A stretch of 41,769 nt of DNA from an uncultured Dorea sp. (GTDB lineage Bacteria > Bacillota > Clostridia > Lachnospirales > Lachnospiraceae): assembly GCA_947063855.1 (NCBI GenBank), contig CAMSTW010000028.1, positions 1 to 41,769 on the forward strand, read 5' to 3'. Below are positions 16,376 to 25,223 of this stretch, piece by piece (position 1 is the first letter of the stretch; each line of letters begins with the position of its first letter). A program made the translations under genes and the position numbers. The notes under the pieces are model-generated. The model did not search any database, was not told where the DNA came from, and saw only the letters and a program-made list of their open reading frames with translations.

Positions 16376-18311
16376 TGAGGCGGGACGCGCCTACTATCAG
16401 GAAGCTTCGGAGATCATGAGCAACCGGGAGTATGACGAATTGTATGACGAGCTGGTGAACCTGGAGAGGGAGCTTGGCATCACGCTCGCCAACAGCCCGA
16501 CGGTGAATGTGGGATATGAGGTCTTAAGCGAACTTCCCAAAGAACGTCACGAGAGTCCGATGCTCTCTCTTGACAAGACAAAAGAGGTGGAGGAGCTTAA
16601 GCGGTTTCTGGGGGATCAGAAGGCGCTGCTCTCCTGGAAGCTTGACGGGCTTACCATCGTACTGACCTATCGGGACGGAGAGCTATATAAGGCCGTTACC
16701 CGGGGAAATGGAGAGGTCGGCGAGGTAATCACGAATAACGCCAGAGTGTTCAAAAATATCCCCCTTCGGATTGCGTATCAGGGGGAACTGATCTTAAGAG
16801 GGGAAGCGGTCATCGGGTATAAGGAATTCGAGCGGATCAACGCCGCAATTGAGGATGTGGATGCGAAGTATAAGAATCCACGGAATCTGTGCAGCGGTTC
16901 GGTGCGGCAGCTGAATAACGAGATCACGGCGAAGAGGAATGTGAGGTTCTATGCATTCTCCCTGGTGCAGGCAGAGGATGTGGACTTCCGTAATTCCAGA
17001 GCCTGTCAGATGGACTGGCTTAAGGACCAGGGGTTCGAGGTGGTGGAATTCCATGAAGTGACGGCGGATACCGTGGAGGCGGAAGTTATAAAATTTTCAG
17101 AAAAAATTGCGGAGAATGATTTCCCGTCGGACGGACTTGTGCTAATATATGATGATATAGCGTACGGTCAGTCTCTGGGACGCACATCGAAGTTCCCAAG
17201 AGACTCCTTCGCTTTTAAATGGGCAGATGAGCTGCGCGAGACAAGGCTTGTAGAGATTGAGTGGAGCCCGTCGAGGACAGGGCTTATCAATCCGGTTGCC
17301 ATCTTCGAGCCGGTGGAGCTTGAAGGGACGACGGTCAGCCGCGCCAGTGTCCATAATATCAGTATCATGGAAGAGTTAGAGCTTGGGATCGGCGATCAGA
17401 TCGAGGTGTATAAGGCGAATATGATCATTCCCCAGATTGCCAGGAACTTGACGAAGAGCGGGGTGAAGGATATCCCCGCAAGATGCCCGGTTTGCGGCGG
17501 TACGACTGAGATCCGGCAGGTTGCCAATGCGAAGGCGTTATACTGTACGAATCCGGAGTGCCAGGCGAAGCACGTGAAGGCGTTTGCGCTGTTCGCAAGC
17601 AGGGATGCGCTGAATATCGAAGGACTGTCCGAAGCGACCTTAGAGAAGTTCATTTCCCTGGGGTATATACGGGAATTCGCGGACCTCTTCCATCTGGACC
17701 GGTATCAGGAAGAGATAAAGTCTCTGGAAGGATTCGGGGAGAAGTCTTACCGGAATCTGGCTGCCAGCGCCGAGAAGGCGCGTACTACGACGCTGCCGAG
17801 AGTGATCTATGCGCTTGGTATCGCCAATATCGGCCTTGCCAACGCCAAGGTGATCTGCAGGGAATTCCGGTATGATGTGGAGGCCATGCTTGGCGCCACC
17901 GAGGAGCAGTTAAGTGAGATTCCCGGTGTCGGCGGCGTGATTGCGAAGGCTTTTGTGGATTATTTTGCTTTGGAGCGTCATGTCAGACAGTTTCGGGATC
18001 TCCTTTCGGAGCTTGTGATTCCGGAAGAAGTGATGGAAGAGACGAAGCAGATATTTGCAGGCGTCAACTTCGTGATCACCGGGAGTGTGGAGCATTTTGC
18101 CAACCGCGGTGAGGTGAAGGAGCTGATCGAAAGCCTGGGAGGAAAGGTGACGGGCTCGGTGACTTCTAAGACGAATTATCTGATCAATAATGATGTGACG
18201 AGCACATCTTCTAAGAATAAGAAGGCGAATGACCTGGGGATTCCGATCATATCAGAGGAGACGTTCCTTGGGATGGTGCAGGAGCAAGGAACGCTTGAGG
18301 AATCTGTATAG
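16326..18311 (+). CDS. ligA: NAD-dependent DNA ligase LigA
   Basis: This 661-aa enzyme seals nicks between Okazaki fragments and in repair, using NAD+. The Ia domain is followed by the adenylation motif WKLDGL, where Lys is the AMP acceptor. It has NPRNLCSGSVRQL, a four-Cys zinc finger (CPVCGG...CTNPECQ), helix-hairpin-helix repeats (IPGVGGVIAKAF) and a C-terminal BRCT domain (FVITGSVEHF...KTNYLI). AAAGGAG (16315-16321) supports the ATG at 16326, which lies inside the pseudouridine synthase gene, so the two are translationally coupled. Length and motifs are those of an intact essential enzyme. Confidence 0.97.
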   Translation: MSESKKARMLELVEKLDEAGRAYYQEASEIMSNREYDELYDELVNLERELGITLANSPTVNVGYEVLSELPKERHESPMLSLDKTKEVEELKRFLGDQKALLSWKLDGLTIVLTYRDGELYKAVTRGNGEVGEVITNNARVFKNIPLRIAYQGELILRGEAVIGYKEFERINAAIEDVDAKYKNPRNLCSGSVRQLNNEITAKRNVRFYAFSLVQAEDVDFRNSRACQMDWLKDQGFEVVEFHEVTADTVEAEVIKFSEKIAENDFPSDGLVLIYDDIAYGQSLGRTSKFPRDSFAFKWADELRETRLVEIEWSPSRTGLINPVAIFEPVELEGTTVSRASVHNISIMEELELGIGDQIEVYKANMIIPQIARNLTKSGVKDIPARCPVCGGTTEIRQVANAKALYCTNPECQAKHVKAFALFASRDALNIEGLSEATLEKFISLGYIREFADLFHLDRYQEEIKSLEGFGEKSYRNLAASAEKARTTTLPRVIYALGIANIGLANAKVICREFRYDVEAMLGATEEQLSEIPGVGGVIAKAFVDYFALERHVRQFRDLLSELVIPEEVMEETKQIFAGVNFVITGSVEHFANRGEVKELIESLGGKVTGSVTSKTNYLINNDVTSTSSKNKKANDLGIPIISEETFLGMVQEQGTLEESV

Positions 18312-18545
18312 GATGTATGCAGACTGGGTGACATCGAGCAGAAAGCGATTTCCGAATATGCTTTCGTTCGACATCGGGCGGGACATAATATTCAGGCAGG
18401 CTTTGGCGCAGGATGGGACAAAAAGACCGGGCAGAGGAATGAGCATATTTTGCACCGGAATCATAAATATCAGGATAAGATACGAGCGGTAATGTAAGAC
18501 CGGGACTGGTGAAGCGGCGCCGCGTTCGAGAAAGAAGGGAAGAGA

Positions 18546-19964
18546 ATGTCCGAACAGGATAAGAATAACATCGAGAGAGTGGGAGACCAGGAAGTGGAAG
18601 AGACGAAGAACCATGAGGACGAATATGAGAAGATCTGTTTCGTATGCAGGCGTCCGGAGACGACGACGGGAAAGATGATCGATCTGCCCAACGGCATCTC
18701 CATCTGCAGCGACTGTATGCAGAAGAGCTTTGACGCCATGATGAGCGGGCAGATCGATTACAGCCAGCTGATGAATATGAATATTCCGGGAGTACAGATC
18801 CTTAATATGGCGGATATGGAGCAGAATATTCCCAAGAAGCAGAAGATCAAGAAGAAGAAGGAAGGGGAGGAGAGAAAGCCCCTGATCGATATCCGGAATA
18901 TCCCGGCGCCCCATAAGATCAAGGGAAGGCTTGACGAGTATGTGGTAGGGCAGGAGCATGCGAAGAAGGCTATGTCCGTGGCGGTCTACAACCATTACAA
19001 GCGCGTGGCGACGGATACCATGGACGAGATTGAGATCGAGAAGTCGAATATGCTGATGATCGGGCCGACAGGCTCCGGCAAGACCTATCTGGTCAAGACG
19101 CTGGCAAGGCTTCTGGATGTGCCGCTTGCCATCACGGACGCCACCTCCCTTACGGAAGCCGGCTATATCGGTGACGATATCGAGAGCGTGGTGTCAAAGC
19201 TTCTGGCGGCCGCCGATAACGATGTGGAGAAGGCGGAGCAGGGGATCATCTTCATAGACGAGATCGACAAGATCGCCAAGAAGAAGAACACGAATCAGAG
19301 GGATGTGAGCGGCGAGTCCGTACAGCAGGGGATGCTCAAGCTCTTAGAGGGCAGCGACGTGGAGGTCCCGGTGGGCGCCAACAGTAAGAACGCCATGGTG
19401 CCGCTCACTACGGTGAATACCAAGAACATCCTCTTTATCTGTGGCGGGGCGTTCCCGGATCTGGATATGATCATCAAGGAGCGGCTGACGAAGCAGTCTT
19501 CCATCGGATTTGGCGCGGATTTGAAAGACCGGTATGACCATGACAAGACGATTCTTGAGAAGGTTACGACGGAGGATTTAAGGAGCTTCGGGATGATCCC
19601 GGAATTCCTGGGACGTCTGCCGATCGTATTTACACTCCGGGGGTTGAGCGAGGAGATGATGGTTAAGATCTTAAGAGAGCCGAAGAATGCGATCCTCAAG
19701 CAGTATCAGAAGCTGCTTGCCCTGGATGAGGTGAAGCTTGAGTTCAACGACGGCGCGCTCCACGCCATCGCGAAGAAGGCGATGGAGAAGGATACGGGCG
19801 CCCGGGCGCTTCGGGCGATCATCGAGGAATTCATGCTGGATATCATGTATGAGATTCCCAAAGACGACAGCATCGGACAGGTGACGATCACGAAGGAGTA
19901 CATAGAAGGGACCGGCGGTCCGGTGATCATGCTGAGAGGGCAGGAGATTGCCGGGATCGGGTAA
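18546..19964 (+). CDS. clpX: ClpX-type AAA+ unfoldase, divergent paralogue
   Basis: This 472-aa hexameric unfoldase feeds proteins to ClpP. The N-terminal zinc-binding domain shows CFVC and CSDC. A long Lys-rich linker follows, then the AAA+ module with Walker A GPTGSGKTYL, Walker B IIFIDEIDKI and the DVSGESVQQGMLKLLEG segment. A pore loop reads GYIG instead of the usual GYVG. An SSIGFG loop for docking to ClpP is present. The region that normally holds the PPQGGRKHP (RKH) substrate loop is replaced by a non-basic segment (NSKNAMVP). No clpP or tig gene is adjacent. It is therefore probably a second ClpX with altered substrate choice rather than the housekeeping copy. A terminator follows. 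Confidence 0.88.
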   Translation: MSEQDKNNIERVGDQEVEETKNHEDEYEKICFVCRRPETTTGKMIDLPNGISICSDCMQKSFDAMMSGQIDYSQLMNMNIPGVQILNMADMEQNIPKKQKIKKKKEGEERKPLIDIRNIPAPHKIKGRLDEYVVGQEHAKKAMSVAVYNHYKRVATDTMDEIEIEKSNMLMIGPTGSGKTYLVKTLARLLDVPLAITDATSLTEAGYIGDDIESVVSKLLAAADNDVEKAEQGIIFIDEIDKIAKKKNTNQRDVSGESVQQGMLKLLEGSDVEVPVGANSKNAMVPLTTVNTKNILFICGGAFPDLDMIIKERLTKQSSIGFGADLKDRYDHDKTILEKVTTEDLRSFGMIPEFLGRLPIVFTLRGLSEEMMVKILREPKNAILKQYQKLLALDEVKLEFNDGALHAIAKKAMEKDTGARALRAIIEEFMLDIMYEIPKDDSIGQVTITKEYIEGTGGPVIMLRGQEIAGIG

Positions 19965-19983
19965 GATTAGAGATTATAAAGAA

Positions 19984-20038
19984 ATGAGTTTTTGACTATA
20001 CAGCGATTGCCGTGACGGTCAGAAAACTCATTTTTTTT
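19984..20038 (+). terminator. Rho-independent terminator after clpX
   Basis: ATGAGTTTTTGAC (19984-19996) pairs with GTCAGAAAACTCAT (20018-20031) and is followed by a run of eight T (20031-20038). Confidence 0.93.
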
Positions 20039-20418
20039 GTGTTTATTTATCTCACTTTATAGAGGATGCGGCAGCAGAGAGACTTTGACTGTCTGTATAA
20101 AAGCACAAATATCAGAAAATGTATTTGTAAAAACGCCCAAGAATTTCATCAGGCGGAAGATTCCTTTCATAACGTCTTTCAATGCTTGAAATAGACCGGA
20201 ATCAGACTGGCAGCAGATGGAAACAGGTATCAGATGAAACGAAATATGAAACCAACATTTCATATTATGAACGGATGGAAAGATGGAACAAAAATAAGGA
20301 GACCGGGTTAGCAGATTCATCAATAGATTTTTTTGCCGATTCTTTTTAAAATGATTACATCAACGCGAGGCGCAGGCGTGAAGATGAAGAAACATAACAG
20401 CTGTTATAACGAAGTAGT
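20039..20418. other. Non-coding stretch before the glucarate operon
   Basis: No convincing gene. A plus-strand frame around 20118-20190 reads KNAQEFHQAEDSF and then stops. This faintly resembles the N-terminus of clostridial glutamate dehydrogenase but is too short to call. A minus-strand frame covers 20057-20323 but has no recognisable domain or ribosome binding site. No sigma-54 type -24/-12 promoter is visible. Confidence 0.5.
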
Positions 20419-20485
20419 CATACGAAATAATCATAACTAAGAAATCATACTAAAAAATTATACTAAGAAATCATAGTCAGAATAA
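20419..20485 (+). repeat. Short tandem repeats (about 13 bp) upstream of garR
   Basis: Five successive AT-rich units start near 20419, 20432, 20446, 20460 and 20472. They follow a CATACTAAGAAAT pattern, with the best copies at 20432-20445 and 20460-20471. The array ends just before the garR ribosome binding site. It is a candidate binding array for the operon regulator, or slipped-strand growth of an AT-rich leader. Confidence 0.5.
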
Positions 20486-20498
20486 GGAGAGTTGAGCA

Positions 20499-21386
20499 AT
20501 GAAAATTGGATTTATCGGTCTTGGAATTATGGGAAAGCCTATGAGCAAGAATCTTATGAAAGCAGGTTATGAACTGGTGGTCTGTAACAGGAGCCGTGCC
20601 AGCGTGGATGAAGTGGCGGCCCTTGGGGCGGAGGCGGCGGACAGCCCGGCAGACGTGGCGTCAAAGTGCCAGGTGATCATCACAATGCTTCCGAATTCGC
20701 CGCAGGTACGCGAGGTCTGCCTTGGGGCAAACGGTATCCTTGAGAAGGCAGAATCCGGTACGGTAGTGATCGATATGAGTTCCATTGATCCGGTAGAATC
20801 GAAGGCGATCGGCAAAGAGCTGGCAGCGAAGGGAATCCATATGATGGATGCACCGGTCAGCGGCGGAGAGCCCAAGGCAATTGACGGAACCCTCTCTGTG
20901 ATGGCAGGCGGCGAGAAAGAGGATTTTGACAAGTATTATGACCTGCTGATGGCTATGGCAGGGTCTGTCGTATACGTGGGTCCTCTGGGGTCCGGGAATG
21001 TGGCGAAGCTTGCCAATCAGGTAATCGTGGCAGTGAATATTGCGGCAGTTTCCGAAGCATTAACGCTTGCAGTAAAGAGCGGCGCCGATCCGGAGCTGGT
21101 ATATCAGGCAATCCGGGGCGGTCTGGCAGGTTCCACGGTCATGGATGCGAAAGCCCCGATGATGATGGCGCACAATTTCAAGCCGGGATTCCGTATTGAA
21201 CTGCATATCAAGGATCTGAATAATGCGTTGAACGCCGCGCATGCGGTCAGCGCCCCGGTGCCATTTACCTCCCAGGTCATGGAGATCATGCAGGCGCTCA
21301 AGGCGGATGGAAATGAGAAGGACGACCACAGTGCAATCGTAAAATATTATGAGAAGATTGCAGATACCTCTGTTGAGAAGAAGTAG
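20499..21386 (+). CDS. garR: Tartronate semialdehyde reductase (2-hydroxy-3-oxopropionate reductase)
   Basis: This 295-aa beta-hydroxyacid dehydrogenase reduces tartronate semialdehyde to D-glycerate with NAD(P)H. The N-terminal Rossmann motif GFIGLGIMGKPM, the substrate-binding DAPVSGGEPKA, and KLANQVIVA with the catalytic Lys are all present, as is a late KDLNNAL segment. AAGGAG precedes the ATG. It is the first gene of the glucarate/galactarate operon, and its product feeds the glycerate kinase at 28904. Confidence 0.93.
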   Translation: MKIGFIGLGIMGKPMSKNLMKAGYELVVCNRSRASVDEVAALGAEAADSPADVASKCQVIITMLPNSPQVREVCLGANGILEKAESGTVVIDMSSIDPVESKAIGKELAAKGIHMMDAPVSGGEPKAIDGTLSVMAGGEKEDFDKYYDLLMAMAGSVVYVGPLGSGNVAKLANQVIVAVNIAAVSEALTLAVKSGADPELVYQAIRGGLAGSTVMDAKAPMMMAHNFKPGFRIELHIKDLNNALNAAHAVSAPVPFTSQVMEIMQALKADGNEKDDHSAIVKYYEKIADTSVEKK

Positions 21387-21451
21387 AGAAGAACGGAGTC
21401 ACTACAGAGGATGAATCTATCAACAGAATTTCATAATATGAGGTGGGAAAA

Positions 21452-22852
21452 ATGAGTGAATCTACACGAATGATGTTAGGTCTGATCCTGGGTATCGTCA
21501 TTATGGTAATCCTGGTATCGAAGACGAAAGTACATACATTTATCGCGCTGCTTGCGGCGTGCTGTATCGCGGGAATCATCGGCGGAATGCCCTTTGTGGA
21601 TGTGGCAAAGGACGACGGAACTACGATAACCGGACTGGTAACGGCGATTCAGGATGGTTTTGGAAATACATTGAAAAGCACGGGTATCATCATAGGTCTT
21701 GGAGTTATGATGGGCGGTATCCTGGAGAAATCCGGAGCTGCCGAACGGATGGCGTACTCCTTCATCAAGGCGGTAGGCAAGAAGAAAGAAGAGTGGGCGC
21801 TTGCGATCACGGGATGGTTTATCTCGATTCCAGTATTTGCGGATTCCGCAATTGTTATCTTCGCTCCGCTGTGTAAAGCGATTTCGAAGGTTACGGGCAA
21901 GTCTCTCATTGGTCTTGCACTTGCAATGGCAGCCGGTCTTCAATTGACACATTGTCTGGTTCCACCGACGCCGGGGCCGACGACGGCGGCTACCATGTTA
22001 GGAGTCGATGTCGGACAGATGATCATCTTTGGAGCATTGATTTCCATTCCGATGCTGATCGCTGCAGTATTGTATTGCCAGTGGCTTGGAAAGAAGATCT
22101 ATCAGATCCCGGCAGATGACGGCGGCTTCGAGAGAAAGGAATATAAGAAAGAATATATCAAGTCTATGGAAGAACTGGACGGCATGATCGGACAGAAGGA
22201 TCTTCCGGGGCTGTGGATGTCCATCGCTCCTATCGTGGTTCCGCTGGTACTGATCCTTGCCAATACGATTCTGGGAATGGCGGGAATCAAGATTGGCTTA
22301 CTGTCCTTCCTTGGAGCGCCGATCATAGCCCTTGCAATCGGTACACTGATTGCAATCTATGGACTTATGAAGAAGAATGATAACAAAGAAGTCCTGGGAA
22401 TTATGGACGATGCGATCAAGAGCACGGGTATCATCATGCTGATCACAGGTGCCGGCGGTTCTCTGGGGAATGTAATCAAAGTCAGCGGTATCGGCGATGC
22501 ACTTGGAGAGGCTGTTATGGCGCTTCCGCTTCCGGCGATTCTGATCCCGTTCATCATTGCGGCGCTGATGCGTATTGCCCTTGGTTCCGCGACTGTAGCG
22601 ATCACGACGGCAGCATCGCTCTCCGCCTCCCTGATGGGCGTGATCTCGGTGAGTCCGCTTCTGATGTCCATCTCCTGCTGCGTGGGGGCGATCTCATTCT
22701 CATACTTTAATGACAGCGGATTCTGGGTATGGAACGGAATGTTCGGCGTAACGGAGCTTAAGGATCAGATCCGGTGTAAGACAGCAATCTCTTTGATCAT
22801 GGCGGGCGTTGGTATTGTAGAACTGTTGATTTTGTCAATTTTCATGCATTGA
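21452..22852 (+). CDS. GntP family permease, probable sugar-diacid or glycerate transporter
   Basis: This 466-aa integral membrane protein has about 12 hydrophobic segments and the GntP/Gnt:H+ symporter signatures: GIPVFADSAIVIF-like (here SIPVFADSAIVIF), HCLVPPTPGPT and SYFNDSGFWVW. The family imports gluconate, glycerate and related acids by proton symport. Its position between garR and the dehydratase genes suggests glucarate, galactarate or glycerate as substrate. The ATG at 21452, preceded by AGGTGG, is used rather than GTG at 21443. Confidence 0.92.
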   Translation: MSESTRMMLGLILGIVIMVILVSKTKVHTFIALLAACCIAGIIGGMPFVDVAKDDGTTITGLVTAIQDGFGNTLKSTGIIIGLGVMMGGILEKSGAAERMAYSFIKAVGKKKEEWALAITGWFISIPVFADSAIVIFAPLCKAISKVTGKSLIGLALAMAAGLQLTHCLVPPTPGPTTAATMLGVDVGQMIIFGALISIPMLIAAVLYCQWLGKKIYQIPADDGGFERKEYKKEYIKSMEELDGMIGQKDLPGLWMSIAPIVVPLVLILANTILGMAGIKIGLLSFLGAPIIALAIGTLIAIYGLMKKNDNKEVLGIMDDAIKSTGIIMLITGAGGSLGNVIKVSGIGDALGEAVMALPLPAILIPFIIAALMRIALGSATVAITTAASLSASLMGVISVSPLLMSISCCVGAISFSYFNDSGFWVWNGMFGVTELKDQIRCKTAISLIMAGVGIVELLILSIFMH

Positions 22853-22871
22853 TGCGTTGTGGGAGAATATT

Positions 22872-23774
22872 ATGAATACAGATTTTTTAAAGGGTGTGAT
22901 CGTACCAATTATTACCCCGATCGATGAAAATGAGTTAATAGATGAGAAAGCATTAAGAGAACAGGTAGATTATGTGATCAAAGGCGGCATACTGGGTGTG
23001 CTGGCCTTCGGAAGCAATGGAGAATTCTATGTCATCGAAGAGGATGAGATGGAACGCGGGCTTAAGATCATGGTAGACGAAGCGGCAGGCAGGGTGCCGG
23101 TTTATCTGGGCATCGGAGCCATCAGTACGAAGAAGTGCGTCCGTCTCGCCAGGATGGCGAAAGCCTGCAGGGCAACGGGAATCTCCGTATTGCAGCCCAT
23201 GTTCTTAAAACCGACAGAGACAGAGCTTTTCAGGCATTTTAAGACCATCGCAGATGCGGTGCCGGATATGCCGATGCTCCTGTATAATAACCCGGGGCGT
23301 GTGGGGTATACGATGTCAGGCAATCTGGTAGACCGGCTTGCCCATGAGGTAGAGAATATTGTAGGTATGAAGGATACCAGCGGTGATATGACGCAGACAG
23401 CCGAATTCATCCGAAGGACCAGAGACGTGGACTTCAAGGTGTTCGGCGGTAAGGACACATTATTGTATGCGTCCCTCTGCCACGGCGCCGTAGGCGGCGT
23501 ATGTACGGCAGGGAATTTCATGCCGGAGCTGATCACGGATATCTATAACAAATATGTTGCCGGTGATCTTGAAGGAGCGTTGGAAGCACAGTTCAAACTG
23601 AATCCGGTCCGCCTGTCTATGGACGGAGCCAGTTTCCCGGTCGCGGCGAAGGATATGGCGAGGCTGAGAGGAAGAGAAGTAGGACTTCCCTATACACCAA
23701 ACCTGGCGACGCCGGAGGGGCCGGTGCTTGATAAGATCAGGGAAGAGATGAAAAAGGCTGGACTGATTGATTAA
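22872..23774 (+). CDS. DapA-family aldolase, probable 5-keto-4-deoxy-glucarate aldolase
   Basis: This 300-aa class I aldolase is of the dihydrodipicolinate synthase/N-acetylneuraminate lyase superfamily. The Tyr of LLYNNPGR and the Schiff-base Lys of GMKDTSGD are present, and GSNGEFY occupies the place of the carboxylate-binding loop. The operon contains glucarate and galactarate dehydratases upstream in the pathway and GarR and GarK downstream, but no HpcH-type GarL. The likely reaction is therefore cleavage of 5-keto-4-deoxy-glucarate to pyruvate and tartronate semialdehyde. The related family reaction (KDG dehydratase, giving 2,5-dioxopentanoate) is an alternative but would leave GarR and GarK without substrate. 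The ATG at 22872 has GGGAG 7 nt upstream. Confidence 0.85.
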   Translation: MNTDFLKGVIVPIITPIDENELIDEKALREQVDYVIKGGILGVLAFGSNGEFYVIEEDEMERGLKIMVDEAAGRVPVYLGIGAISTKKCVRLARMAKACRATGISVLQPMFLKPTETELFRHFKTIADAVPDMPMLLYNNPGRVGYTMSGNLVDRLAHEVENIVGMKDTSGDMTQTAEFIRRTRDVDFKVFGGKDTLLYASLCHGAVGGVCTAGNFMPELITDIYNKYVAGDLEGALEAQFKLNPVRLSMDGASFPVAAKDMARLRGREVGLPYTPNLATPEGPVLDKIREEMKKAGLID

Positions 23775-23815
23775 TATAAGGTACGATATAAAATAACAGG
23801 AAGGAAGACAAAGTC

Positions 23816-25141
23816 ATGAGAACAATCGTAAAGATGGAAGTATACCCTGTAGCTGGGAAAGACTGTATGGAACTGAACTTAAGCGGTGCGCATGCGCCGT
23901 ATTTTACAAGAAATATTGTTATCCTCCATGCCGATAATGGTGATATGGGAGTAGGGGAGGTTCCCGGCGGCGAGAAGATCAAGAATGCACTGGAAGAATG
24001 TATTCCGCTTGTAGAAGGAACCAATCTTGCAGAATATAAGAGCACGCTTCTGAAGGTTAAGAGATACCTGGATTCCAAAGGAGAAGAGGATGTCCGCGGC
24101 GAGCAGACCTTCGACCTTCGTACCGGCGTCCATGTGATCACGGCGATCGAGGCGCCGTGTCTGGATCTGATGGGCAAGATGCTGGGCGTTCCGGTATGTG
24201 AGCTGCTTGGAGACGGACAGCAGAGGGATAAGGTACGGATGCTGGGATATCTGTTCTTCGTAGGCGACCGCAGGAAGACGGATCTTCCGTATGACGAGGA
24301 GCCGGACGCAGAATGTGAATGGTACCGGATCCGCCATGAAGAGGCGCTGACGGCAGATAAGATCGTTGCTTTTGCCAGGGCGACCAAGGAGAAGTACGGC
24401 TTCCAGGATTTCAAGTTAAAGGGCGGCGTTCTTGCGGGCAATGAGGAGATGGATGTGATCCGTGCCATGAAGAAGGAGTTCCCGGATGCAAGGATCGACC
24501 TGGATCCCAACGGCGGGTGGCTGTTAGAAGAAGCAGTAGAGTATGTGAAGGGTATGCAGGGAATCCTGACTTACTGTGAAGATCCCTGCGGGGCGGAAGG
24601 CGTCTATTCCGGACGTGAGGTGATGAGCGAGTTTAGAAGGAGGACCGGGTTCCCGACAGCGACGAACATGATCGCCACGGACTGGAGACAGGTGGGACAT
24701 TCCCTGGAGTCACAGGCGGTAGATATTATCCTTGCCGATCCGCATTTCTGGACTATGAGCGGTTCTGTGAGGGTGGCTCAGATGTGCCATGATTTCGGCT
24801 ATACATGGGGATCTCACTCCAATAACCATTTTGACATCTCACTGGCAATGTTTACCCAGGTAGGGGCAGCAGTTCCGGGTGAGTACAATGCGCTGGATAC
24901 CCATTGGATCTGGCAGGAAGGCCTTGAGCGCCTGACCAAAGAGCCTCTGCAGATCGTGGACGGGTGTGTGGAAGTTCCGAAGAAACCGGGTCTTGGAATC
25001 GAAGTAGATATGGAACAGGTCAGGAAAGCACACCAGCTGTACCTGGATAACTGTCTTGGCGGCAGGGATGATTCGGTCGGCATGCAGTATCTGATCCCGG
25101 GCTGGACCTTCAACCCGAAGAAGCCTTGCCTTGTGAGATAG
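23816..25141 (+). CDS. gudD: Glucarate dehydratase
   Basis: This 441-aa enolase-superfamily enzyme dehydrates D-glucarate (and L-idarate) to 5-keto-4-deoxy-glucarate. The catalytic K-x-K is FKLKGG (Lys200/Lys202). The metal ligands lie in DLDPNGGW and CEDPCG, and the catalytic His334 lies in [20 protein letters not shown] is typical of GudD. Length and motifs are complete. AGGAAG precedes the ATG. It lies in the middle of the glucarate operon, next to its presumed regulator. Confidence 0.95.
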   Translation: MRTIVKMEVYPVAGKDCMELNLSGAHAPYFTRNIVILHADNGDMGVGEVPGGEKIKNALEECIPLVEGTNLAEYKSTLLKVKRYLDSKGEEDVRGEQTFDLRTGVHVITAIEAPCLDLMGKMLGVPVCELLGDGQQRDKVRMLGYLFFVGDRRKTDLPYDEEPDAECEWYRIRHEEALTADKIVAFARATKEKYGFQDFKLKGGVLAGNEEMDVIRAMKKEFPDARIDLDPNGGWLLEEAVEYVKGMQGILTYCEDPCGAEGVYSGREVMSEFRRRTGFPTATNMIATDWRQVGHSLESQAVDIILADPHFWTMSGSVRVAQMCHDFGYTWGSHSNNHFDISLAMFTQVGAAVPGEYNALDTHWIWQEGLERLTKEPLQIVDGCVEVPKKPGLGIEVDMEQVRKAHQLYLDNCLGGRDDSVGMQYLIPGWTFNPKKPCLVR

Positions 25142-25223
25142 GATGTGGATATGTGAATGGGCTTGACGGCCGGCAGAAAAGGGCGTATTGGAACAGGTAA
25201 TCATGCAGCCAGGAGAATGAGAG

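Noticed and set aside
18252..18995. 247-codon minus-strand frame spanning the ligA-clpX gap
   Set aside because: Most of it is antisense to ligA and clpX, and its hydrophobic, Leu-rich translation is typical of shadow frames.
20118..20190. Short resemblance to a glutamate dehydrogenase N-terminus (KNAQEFHQA)
   Set aside because: Only about ten residues match, with a stop soon after. That is too little to call a pseudogene.
20419..20485. Possible CRISPR array
   Set aside because: Units are about 13 bp, AT-rich and contiguous with no spacers, and no cas genes are present in the window.
23737..24510. Antisense frames in gudD and neighbouring genes
   Set aside because: They are shadows of well-supported genes, with no motif or start site.
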